A program made the translations under genes and the position numbers. From the NCBI GenBank assembly GCA_029960865.1, contig JASBVX010000093.1, positions 1 through 5,985 on the forward strand: 5,985 nt of DNA, written 5' to 3'. Below the pieces are notes generated by a model that searched no databases, had not been told where the DNA came from, and was given only the letters and a program-made list of their open reading frames with translations. This document shows positions 1 through 5,359 of the stretch, piece by piece (the stretch's first letter is position 1; the number at the start of each line of letters is the position of its first letter). The stretch is from Bacillota bacterium. Its GTDB lineage: Bacteria; Bacillota; Sulfobacillia; RBS10-35.

Positions 1-383
1 CCGTCAACGCCCTGGTGGCAGCCGATTCCGTCCTCATCCCCCTGCAGTGCGAGTACTATGCCCTGGAAGGCATCACCCAGCTCCTTGCCACCATCGACCT
101 CATCAAGCAAAACCTCAACCCTTCCCTTACCATCGATGGCATCGTCCTCACCATGTTCGACGCCCGCACCAACCTCGCCATCCAGGTCGTGGAGGAAGCG
201 AAACGCCACTTTCGGCAGCTGGTCTACGGTACCATCATTCCCCGGAACGTCCGCCTCAGCGAAGCGCCTAGCCATGGCCTCCCCATCCACCTCTACGATC
301 CCAAATCAAGGGGCGCCGAGGTCTACAAAGAACTAGCAGAGGAGGTGGCCCAACGTGGCCGGACCCAAGCGCGGGCTCGGTAG
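1..383 (+). CDS. parA: ParA/Soj chromosome-partitioning ATPase, 3' part (5' end outside window)
   Basis: This is the C-terminal half of a ParA/Soj-type ATPase, which binds DNA when ATP-bound and is cycled by ParB to move the chromosome origin; in Bacillus the protein also acts on DnaA. The open frame runs from base 3 through to TAG at 381-383, so the gene begins upstream and the P-loop and switch I regions are not visible. What is visible closely follows Soj: an NALVAADSVLIP strand, the QCEYYALEG segment, the LTMFDARTNLAIQVVEE segment, then the near-invariant IPRNVRLSEAPSHG and YDPKSRGAEVY motifs before a short basic tail. The GTG at base 15 is an internal codon and not a start, because homology continues to the window edge. 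The last 29 bp overlap parB, suggesting coupled translation. Identification is firm; only the chromosomal rather than plasmid origin is inferred, from the neighbours. Confidence 0.96.
   Translation, partial: VNALVAADSVLIPLQCEYYALEGITQLLATIDLIKQNLNPSLTIDGIVLTMFDARTNLAIQVVEEAKRHFRQLVYGTIIPRNVRLSEAPSHGLPIHLYDPKSRGAEVYKELAEEVAQRGRTQARAR
338..346 (+). promoter_or_regulatory. Ribosome-binding site of parB
   Basis: AGAGGAGGT is a strong Shine-Dalgarno match inside the 3' end of parA, 8 bases before the GTG at 355. It supports this GTG over downstream starts and is consistent with translation coupled to parA termination at 383. Confidence 0.75.
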
Positions 384-1218
384 GGGACTGGACGCCCTCC
401 TGCCCAGCCTGCAACCTCAGGAGGGAGAAACGGCGTCCGAAATTGCCGTGGGCAAAATCCAGCCCAATCCCTATCAGCCGCGGCGTCACCTGGAGCCGCA
501 AGCTCTCCAGGAACTGGCCGACTCCATCAAAGAGCACGGCATCCTGCAACCTATCATCGTCCGCCCTGCCGGCGACGGGTACCAGTTGGTGGCGGGAGAA
601 AGGCGCTGGCGAGCCGCCCAGCTGGTGGGCCTTGCCACTGTACCTGTGCTCGTCCGCCAGCTGACCGACCACCAGGTGGCGGAAATCGCCCTCATCGAAA
701 ACCTGCAGCGCGCTGACCTCAATCCCCTGGAGACGGCCCGCGCCTATCAGAGGTTGCAGACAGAATTTCAGCTCCCGGTGGAGGAGATCGCCCGCCGCGT
801 GGGCAAAAGCCGCTCTGCCATCGCCAACACCCTTCGCCTCCTCGCCCTGGAACCGCAAATCCAGGACTACCTCGACGCCGGCCATCTCACCGAGGGCCAT
901 GCCCGGGCCCTGCTGGCGCTCCCCTCCGGAAATCTCCGTCTGCAGGCGGCCGCCAAGACGGTTCAGGAGCGCTGGACCGTCCGGCAGGTAGAAGCCTACG
1001 CCAGGCGGCAAAACCAAGACGCAAAATCAGCCCCGACCCGCCGTGCCTCACCGCCCCAGGAGCCGGAGGAAACCGCCCTTTTGCGCCGCTTGAAGAACAC
1101 CCTGCAAGCACCCGTCCGCCTACGAAAAGGCGCCGGCAAGAGCACCATCGAAATCGACTACTTTGGGCTGGAGGACCTGGAGCGCATCGTGGCGCTCTTC
1201 CCGTCATCCGAGCTATAA
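355..1218 (+). CDS. parB: ParB/Spo0J centromere-binding CTPase
   Basis: ParB binds parS sites, loads as a CTP-dependent sliding clamp and stimulates ParA; in Bacillus (Spo0J) it is also needed for efficient sporulation. The 287-residue length is typical. In order: an N-terminal ParA-interacting peptide (GPKRGLGRGLDALLP, residues 3-17), the ParB/Srx-like CTP-binding domain (about 32-120) with the arginine motif GERRWRAA (81-88) and the IENLQRADLNPLE segment (114-126), the helix-turn-helix parS-binding region (about 141-185, with the RRVGKSRSAIANTLRLL helix pair), a variable linker rich in Gln, Pro and Arg (215-238), and a C-terminal dimerisation domain (about 239-285). The GTG start at 355 is chosen because the conserved MAGPKRGLGRGL end begins there and an AGAGGAGGT ribosome-binding site lies at 338-346. 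The gene overlaps parA by 29 bp and is followed after 13 bp by a DUF554 gene. Confidence 0.97.
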   Translation: MAGPKRGLGRGLDALLPSLQPQEGETASEIAVGKIQPNPYQPRRHLEPQALQELADSIKEHGILQPIIVRPAGDGYQLVAGERRWRAAQLVGLATVPVLVRQLTDHQVAEIALIENLQRADLNPLETARAYQRLQTEFQLPVEEIARRVGKSRSAIANTLRLLALEPQIQDYLDAGHLTEGHARALLALPSGNLRLQAAAKTVQERWTVRQVEAYARRQNQDAKSAPTRRASPPQEPEETALLRRLKNTLQAPVRLRKGAGKSTIEIDYFGLEDLERIVALFPSSEL

Positions 1219-1225
1219 GAGGTGA
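1219..1225 (+). promoter_or_regulatory. Ribosome-binding site selecting a TTG start for the DUF554 gene
   Basis: GAGGTGA follows the parB TAA stop directly and stands 6 bases before TTG at 1232. No ATG or GTG in this frame is close enough to use it, so it decides in favour of the TTG start. The bases 1219-1229 read GAGGTGACCTC, a perfect 5-base inverted repeat around one central base; this may be chance. Confidence 0.7.
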
Positions 1226-1231
1226 CCTCCG

Positions 1232-1924
1232 TTGATTGGTACTTGGGTGAACGTCGCCGCCGTACTGGTGGGAAGCTTTCTGGGGATGACCCTACTCCGG
1301 GCATTGCCCCCTTCCTGGCACGAGACGGCGCTCAAGGCGGTCGGCCTCGCCGTGATCGCTATCGGACTGAGCCTTTCCCTGGACCACGTGGCGGGCCAGG
1401 CCGTGGTCCTTATTTTTGCCCTGGTCCTCGGGTCCTTTGCCGGTTCCGCCCTCCGGCTGCAAAAACGCCTCGATGCTTTGGAGAGCTGGTCCGAACGCCA
1501 GTTCGGCGCCCGCGGACGGGGGGTGGCCGGCGCTGCCCTGACGGCTACCCTCATCTTCTGTGTCGGCCCCATGGCAGTCATCGGTGCGCTGGAGGACGGC
1601 CTCGGCATCTCTTCCAGCATCCTTTTCGCCAAATCGGCCCTGGACGGGCTTACCTCCATCGCCCTTTCGGCCACGGCGGGTCCCGGCGTTATCCTGGCCG
1701 TCCTTCCCCTCCTCCTCTATCAGGGCGGGATTTCCCTCCTGGCCGACTTTCTCCAGCCCCTCCTTACCCCGCCAGTCCTGAGCGCCCTCAGCGCCGCCGG
1801 CGGACTTCTCATCGCTGCCATCGGGCTGAACATGACGGGGGCGACCCGCCTTTCCGTGGCCGATCTTTCGCCGGCCCTCATTCTGGCTCCCGTGCTGGCA
1901 GGGGTGGCCGCGCCATGGCTCTAG
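1232..1924 (+). CDS. DUF554 family integral membrane protein (YdfK/YqgA-like)
   Basis: A 230-residue polytopic membrane protein of the DUF554 family, which includes B. subtilis YdfK and E. coli YqgA; the family has no well-established biochemical role, so none is assigned. Family features seen are the N-terminal GTWVNVAAVLVGSFLG (residues 3-18), a helix around 37-50, another around 56-72, the signature FCVGPMAVIGALEDGL (109-124), the KSALDGLTSIALSA stretch (134-147), LLYQGG (161-166), and C-terminal hydrophobic segments near 183-200 and 212-229. A basic, Glu-containing loop (about 75-97) separates the halves. The start is TTG at 1232 because the conserved GTWVN end begins two codons in and a GAGGTGA ribosome-binding site sits just upstream. 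It lies 13 bp after parB and overlaps the DUF4446 gene by 10 bp, so it is very probably in the par operon. Length and motifs look intact. Confidence 0.93.
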   Translation: MIGTWVNVAAVLVGSFLGMTLLRALPPSWHETALKAVGLAVIAIGLSLSLDHVAGQAVVLIFALVLGSFAGSALRLQKRLDALESWSERQFGARGRGVAGAALTATLIFCVGPMAVIGALEDGLGISSSILFAKSALDGLTSIALSATAGPGVILAVLPLLLYQGGISLLADFLQPLLTPPVLSALSAAGGLLIAAIGLNMTGATRLSVADLSPALILAPVLAGVAAPWL

Positions 1925-2445
1925 ACTTTTTGCCCTTCCCCTTGACGGAGGCAGAAGCTGTCTCCCTTGTGCTGGGCCTCCTGGGTTTCGGGCTGGCCAT
2001 CCTTTCCCTTGCCCTGCTGCTGCGGACCCGGCGCTGGCTCCACCGCTGGAGAAAGCTTTTGCCCCTGCGCTCACCGGAAGAACTTCTGCAGCTCCTGGAA
2101 CGCCAGCAGGCGGACCTGGCCGCCCAGCGCCAAGCCCTGGCCCAGCTGGCGGCATCCCTGGAGAGCCACGAAGCCCGTTTCGGCAATCTCCTCCAGCCTC
2201 CCCGCGTCTTGCACTACGCAGCCTTCGGGGAGGGCCATCCCTGGAGCTTTACCATCCTTTTCGCCGACGAGCTGGGCAACGGTTTTCTCTTGACCTCCAT
2301 CCAGGGGCGGGAGGAAGGCCGGCTTTACGCCAAGATCCTCCAGGAAGGCCGTTCGCCCCAGCCCCTCTCGCCCGAGGAAATTCTCCTTCTCCAGCAGGCA
2401 GGAATTTTGCCGTCGGCGCAGAAACTCTCCAGGGCACATCCTTAG
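1915..2445 (+). CDS. DUF4446 family membrane-anchored protein
   Basis: A 176-residue protein matching the DUF4446 family, which is often found beside parB in clostridia-like Firmicutes and has no known function. Residues 14-37 form one hydrophobic membrane segment. The following Arg/Trp-rich stretch (38-48) should be cytoplasmic by the positive-inside rule. Residues 54-88 are a Gln/Leu/Ala-rich helix likely to form a coiled coil. The conserved C-terminal domain spans about 96-160, with RVLHYAAFGEGHPWSF (97-112), LTSIQGREEGRLYAK (126-140) and the LSPEE box (151-155). ATG at 1915 is used because the protein then starts immediately before the membrane helix and overlaps the DUF554 stop by 10 bp. 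The same frame stays open back to 1222, but that part is only the out-of-frame reading of the DUF554 gene. A GGGG-rich stretch lies about 9 bases upstream. Confidence 0.9.
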   Translation: MALDFLPFPLTEAEAVSLVLGLLGFGLAILSLALLLRTRRWLHRWRKLLPLRSPEELLQLLERQQADLAAQRQALAQLAASLESHEARFGNLLQPPRVLHYAAFGEGHPWSFTILFADELGNGFLLTSIQGREEGRLYAKILQEGRSPQPLSPEEILLLQQAGILPSAQKLSRAHP

Positions 2446-2476
2446 CGATGGTCTTCTTTCCAATAACCACAGAACA

Positions 2477-2483
2477 GGGAGGG
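2477..2483 (+). promoter_or_regulatory. Ribosome-binding site of the M23 peptidase gene
   Basis: GGGAGGG lies four bases before ATG 2488, inside the 42-bp gap that is the longest clear spacer of the array. I see no convincing -35/-10 pair or terminator in that gap, so the peptidase gene is probably still read from upstream. Confidence 0.6.
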
Positions 2484-2487
2484 TATC

Positions 2488-3429
2488 ATGGGGAAAAAGC
2501 CCACACACATCACGCTCATGTGGGTGCCTGAGGGTCTTAGCCCCACCGTTATCCTCCGCATTCCCTACTGGCTCCTGAAAACCCTCTTGATCGCCTCCGT
2601 GGTCGTTGCCGTGGGGACCGGCGTGGCGGCCCGCCACTACCATCAGGTGGAGCAAGAAGCCATGCAGCTGCAGGTGTGGAAAACTGTGACCCAAGAGCAG
2701 ACCTCGGAACTGGCCCACCTGAACCAAAAGCTGCAGGCCCTGGAAACCCAGCTGGCCGAGCTGGAGCTCCAGGCCGACGGCCTCATGGAGCAGCTGAGCC
2801 CCTCTCACCGCCCCAGCTCCTCTTTGCAAGCCACGGCCCGGCCCCCCGGGCCTGTCCCCATCCTCCAAATCAATCCTCTGGCGGGGGTGGGAGGGCCACC
2901 CGTGGATTTGCCGCAGCAAGCGACGCAGCTGGCCCAGGTGGCTACCCGTCTCGAGAAGCAGTACCAGAACCTGTCCATTCTCCTCCAAGATGCCCAGGAG
3001 GAAGCCCGCCGCTTCCCGGACCAATGGCCTGTGGCAGGCGTCATCACCTCCTCCTTCGGCACCCGCAGGGATCCCCTGAGCCGCCGGCTCCAGTTCCACG
3101 CCGGCCTCGATTTGGCGGCTCCCTACGGCAGCGCCGTGACGTCGGCCGCTGCCGGGGTAGTCACCTTTGCCGGGTACCGGCCCGGCTACGGCTATACCGT
3201 GGTGGTCCGCCATACCGCCTCCCGCGAAACCCTCTACGCCCACCTGAGTCGGGTCCTGGTGAAGCCGGGCCAGGAGGTGGACAAGGGTCACCTCATCGGC
3301 CGGGTGGGATCCAGCGGCCACAGCACCGGGCCCCACCTCCATTTTGAGGTCCATGAGTCCGGAACGCCGGTGGACCCCTACCCTTACCTGACCGGCCAGA
3401 GGTATGCTTTCCTGGCAGGAAACCGCTGA
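2488..3429 (+). CDS. Membrane-anchored M23 family zinc metallopeptidase (peptidoglycan endopeptidase)
   Basis: A 313-residue M23 (LytM/lysostaphin-like) peptidase expected to cut peptide cross-links of peptidoglycan outside the membrane. After a short basic N-terminus (1-26) comes one membrane helix (about 27-48) that looks like an uncleaved anchor, then a Gln/Leu/Glu-rich coiled coil (52-102), a Pro/Ser-rich linker (103-142), a second helical stretch (143-176), and the catalytic domain (about 180-300). All zinc and catalytic residues are visible: H204 and D208 in HAGLDLAAP, H252 in YAHLS, and H283 and H285 in GPHLHFEV. It should therefore be an active enzyme and not a degenerate EnvC/NlpD-type activator. 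It precedes the bactofilin gene by 12 bp, a pairing seen in many bacteria where the bactofilin positions the hydrolase. The cellular target (division, elongation or spore cortex/engulfment) cannot be read from sequence. Confidence 0.95.
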   Translation: MGKKPTHITLMWVPEGLSPTVILRIPYWLLKTLLIASVVVAVGTGVAARHYHQVEQEAMQLQVWKTVTQEQTSELAHLNQKLQALETQLAELELQADGLMEQLSPSHRPSSSLQATARPPGPVPILQINPLAGVGGPPVDLPQQATQLAQVATRLEKQYQNLSILLQDAQEEARRFPDQWPVAGVITSSFGTRRDPLSRRLQFHAGLDLAAPYGSAVTSAAAGVVTFAGYRPGYGYTVVVRHTASRETLYAHLSRVLVKPGQEVDKGHLIGRVGSSGHSTGPHLHFEVHESGTPVDPYPYLTGQRYAFLAGNR

Positions 3430-3441
3430 AGGAGTGACGGG

Positions 3442-3822
3442 ATGCGGAAACGATCGCCTCGGCCCGAGCAGGTAGACTCCATCGTGGGCCCAGGGACGGT
3501 CCTTAAAGGGACGGTCCAATCGCAGGGAGCCATCCGGGTCGAAGGGCAGGTGGAAGGCGCCATCATCACCGAGGGAGACGTCTTTATCGGTGAGACGGCA
3601 CGGGTGAAGGCGGAGGTCCGCGGCCGCCATGTGGCAGTTGCCGGCGAGGTAGTGGGCAACGTCCATGCCCAGGAACGGCTCGTCATCGGATCCAAAGGGC
3701 TCCTGCAGGGGGACTTCTGGGCCCCCAAGCTGGTGGTGGAAGAGGGCGGCCGCTTTGAAGGCAAGGCCCGCATGACCGAGGGCACCCCTCAGAAAGGCGA
3801 AGTCGTCTCCGGTGAAAACTAG
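3442..3822 (+). CDS. Bactofilin (polymer-forming cytoskeletal protein)
   Basis: A 126-residue bactofilin, a small cytoskeletal protein that folds as a right-handed beta-helix and polymerises head to head without nucleotide, often at membranes. The core spans about residues 14-112 and shows the repeating short beta-rungs: IVGPGTVLKGTV, IRVEGQVEGAI, DVFIGETARVKAEV, HVAVAGEVVGNV, RLVIGSKGLLQGDF and LVVEEGGRFEGKARM. The N-terminal tail is short and basic (MRKRSPR), compatible with membrane association, and the C-terminal tail (113-126) is short, polar and disordered-looking. ATG 3442 has an AAGGAG site at 3429-3434, seven bases away. The gene follows the M23 peptidase by 12 bp and overlaps the lipid kinase start by 11 bp. 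An 11-base direct repeat, AGGGACGGTCC, at 3492-3502 and 3507-3517 encodes two successive GTV-type turns. Membership is firm; its cellular position and partners are inferred. Confidence 0.95.
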   Translation: MRKRSPRPEQVDSIVGPGTVLKGTVQSQGAIRVEGQVEGAIITEGDVFIGETARVKAEVRGRHVAVAGEVVGNVHAQERLVIGSKGLLQGDFWAPKLVVEEGGRFEGKARMTEGTPQKGEVVSGEN

Positions 3823-4696
3823 CCAATCGGTCACCGTCATTTTGAATCCCAAGGCGGGGGCAGGGCGAGCCCTGCGCGCTTGGCAGGCCCTCCAGCCCCA
3901 ATTCCGGCAACAGTTCCGCCACGTGGCTTATGAAGAAACGGAGGCCCCCGGCCACGCCACCTTTCTGGCGCAGGAAGCCGTCCGCCGCGGTACGGACTTG
4001 GTGGTGGGCGTGGGCGGGGACGGAACCCTTCACGAAATCGTCAACGGCATGCTGCCGGGAGACACCCCCCTGGGCGTCCTTCCCTTTGGAACCGGCAATG
4101 ATTTCGCCCGGGGCCTCCAGATTCCGAGAAACCTAAAGGGAGCATGGGACGTCCTGGCGGCAAGACGCCAGCGGCGTATCGACCTGGGACGGGTCCATGG
4201 CCAGTACTACATCCAGATCGCCGGTACGGGCTTTGATGCTATGGTGGCCGAAAGGGTCAACGAAGGAGGGCGGGCCGGCACAGGTCCCGTGACCTATGTG
4301 ACCACCCTCCTGCGGGTGCTGCTGCGATACCAGAACCAGCCGCTGCAGTTGGAGGCGGAGGAAAAGGTGGCGGGGAAGGCCCTCCTGGTGGCGGTGGGCA
4401 ACACCACCCACTACGCCGGCGGCATGAAGATGTGCCCTGAGGCGGATCCCGAAGACGGGCTTTTGGATTGGATCTGGCTAGGGGATCTCACCCGCCTGGA
4501 AATCCTGCGGGCCTTGCCCTTGGTCTTCACCGGGCGGCACATCCACATATCCAAGGCCCGGCGTGGAAGGGCTCCGGCCGTCACCATCCATGGTCCCAGC
4601 CACCTGCCCGTCCATGCCGATGGGGAGGTGGTGGGCCACCTCCCGGCCACCTTTGAAGCGGTGCCCCAGGCCCTTACGGTCCTGGCGCCCTCCTAG
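3812..4696 (+). CDS. Diacylglycerol kinase-family lipid kinase (DgkB/YegS/BmrU type)
   Basis: A 294-residue soluble lipid kinase of the DAGK catalytic-domain family (DgkB, YegS, BmrU). The likely reaction is ATP-dependent phosphorylation of diacylglycerol to phosphatidic acid at the inner membrane face, recycling lipid left by envelope polymer synthesis; other lipids cannot be excluded. Motifs: ILNPKAGAG (10-18), the nucleotide-binding VGVGGDGTLHEIVNG (65-79), PFGTGNDFARGL (91-102), FDAMVAERVN (141-150), YAGGMKMCPEADPEDGLLD (201-219), and HADGE (268-272) near the C-terminus, where the family keeps a DGE motif. Length is normal and the C-terminus is complete, so bases up to 4696 are real coding sequence on this strand. 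The GTG start at 3812 overlaps the bactofilin stop by 11 bp; no strong ribosome-binding site is visible, which fits coupled translation. The TAG stop lies in a CCTAGG palindrome facing convergent yyaC. Confidence 0.95.
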   Translation: MKTSQSVTVILNPKAGAGRALRAWQALQPQFRQQFRHVAYEETEAPGHATFLAQEAVRRGTDLVVGVGGDGTLHEIVNGMLPGDTPLGVLPFGTGNDFARGLQIPRNLKGAWDVLAARRQRRIDLGRVHGQYYIQIAGTGFDAMVAERVNEGGRAGTGPVTYVTTLLRVLLRYQNQPLQLEAEEKVAGKALLVAVGNTTHYAGGMKMCPEADPEDGLLDWIWLGDLTRLEILRALPLVFTGRHIHISKARRGRAPAVTIHGPSHLPVHADGEVVGHLPATFEAVPQALTVLAPS

Positions 4697-5332
4697 GGTT
4701 TTCTGGTGAGACCGCCCCAAATGGGCGGCGGCGACCCATAGGGATTCCGTCATCACCTCGGCCAGGCGCATGACAGTGCTGAGGCGGGTGCTCTGGAGAA
4801 TCATGTATTCCAGAGCTCCAGCGGCGTTGACGGTCCCCGTCATGCTGACGTGCCCCACGGGCGGAAGGTTTTTCTTCACCCCTGCGCCCGGCCAAAGGGG
4901 CCCCTTCAGGCAGTGGATGCTCCCCACCGTTTCCAGGCGTCCCAGGCAGGCATCTACCGCCACCAGCGGCCGGCGGCTATGGGATGTGCGGATCTCTTCC
5001 ACGACATGGGGAAGATTCACCGCATGCACCGGATCGTGGATGGTGCCCCATACAGTCCAGGGGAATCCTTCCGCCTCCAGCATCCAGCCCACCAGGGGCC
5101 CAAGGGAGTCTCCGCTGGAACGATCCGTGCCGATGCAAAGGAGGATCGGACGACCGGCCAGCCCCTCCTGGGCCATGGCCGATTGCAAAAACCTCGCCAC
5201 GGCCGCCCCCAACGCCTCATGGCCCAGCGGTTCATCCCAATGTACCCGGATCGACTCCTGCCCCCCTGCTTCCCATGCCACCGAGTCTCCATCCCCGTGG
5301 CAGTCTATGCTCAGCGGTTTTTCCTCATACAC
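4478..5332 (-). CDS. yyaC: YyaC family sporulation protein (GPR-like putative protease, DUF1256), with an unusual C-terminal extension
   Basis: Residues about 35-203 match YyaC, a spore-former protein distantly related to the germination protease GPR; in B. subtilis it is made in the developing forespore. Its substrate is unknown. Seen motifs: LLCIGTDRSSGDSLGPLVG (64-82), GTIHDPVHAVNL (96-107), VAVDACLGRLETVG (124-137), GPLWPGAGVKKNLPPVG (144-160), MTGTVN (164-169) and QSTRLSTVMRLAEVM (180-194), including conserved acidic residues D70, D75, D127. The family is about 200 residues; here the frame continues to 284. Residues 213-284 are antisense to, and codon-aligned with, the lipid kinase gene and are Gly/Asp/Gln-rich, so they are probably not conserved protein. 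One base fewer between about 4697 and 4720 would give a TAG at 4693-4695 and 212 residues. The GTG start at 5332 has no clear ribosome-binding site; GTG at 5281, preceded by GGGATGGAG, is a credible alternative. Confidence 0.85.
   Translation of the reverse strand: MYEEKPLSIDCHGDGDSVAWEAGGQESIRVHWDEPLGHEALGAAVARFLQSAMAQEGLAGRPILLCIGTDRSSGDSLGPLVGWMLEAEGFPWTVWGTIHDPVHAVNLPHVVEEIRTSHSRRPLVAVDACLGRLETVGSIHCLKGPLWPGAGVKKNLPPVGHVSMTGTVNAAGALEYMILQSTRLSTVMRLAEVMTESLWVAAAHLGRSHQKTLGGRQDRKGLGHRFKGGREVAHHLPIGMDGQVAGTMDGDGRSPSTPGLGYVDVPPGEDQGQGPQDFQAGEIP
4712..4728. terminator. GC-rich stem-loop between convergent genes (possible transcript-end structure)
   Basis: CCGCCC (4712-4717) pairs perfectly with GGGCGG (4723-4728) around a five-base loop. 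It begins 16 bases after the lipid kinase stop and lies in the last conserved part of yyaC on the other strand. No T-run follows it in either direction, so it is not a standard intrinsic terminator; it might stabilise mRNA 3' ends or simply reflect the Ala/Gly-rich codons there. Confidence 0.3.
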
Positions 5333-5359
5333 GGGGGCAACGGACCATACCTTTGGCGT

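Noticed and set aside
268..1017. - strand open frame of 249 codons opposite parB
   Set aside because: It is the reverse reading of parB, whose domains are unmistakable. It has no recognisable motifs.
1219..1229. GAGGTGACCTC palindrome as an operator
   Set aside because: It is short, its left half is explained by the ribosome-binding site of the DUF554 gene, and a one-base loop cannot form a hairpin. Nothing else supports a regulator site.
1385..1390. CACGTG core as a possible parS site; a second one at 3920-3925
   Set aside because: parS in bacteria is close to TGTTTCACGTGAAACA. The flanks here (GGAC/GCGG and CCGC/GCTT) do not match, and CACGTG occurs by chance in GC-rich DNA. No better parS candidate was seen.
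1222..1914. Upstream extension of the DUF4446 frame, which would give a 407-residue protein
   Set aside because: This stretch encodes DUF554 in another frame with clear family motifs. The extension translates to Arg/Pro/Gly-rich sequence typical of a shadow frame.
2071..3852. A 593-codon open frame on the - strand spanning the DUF4446, M23 and bactofilin genes
   Set aside because: It is in codon register with three + strand genes that happen to share one frame, so it stays open because those genes avoid TTA, CTA and TCA codons, as expected at high GC. Its translation is low-complexity with no recognisable domain, and the + strand proteins are clearly real.
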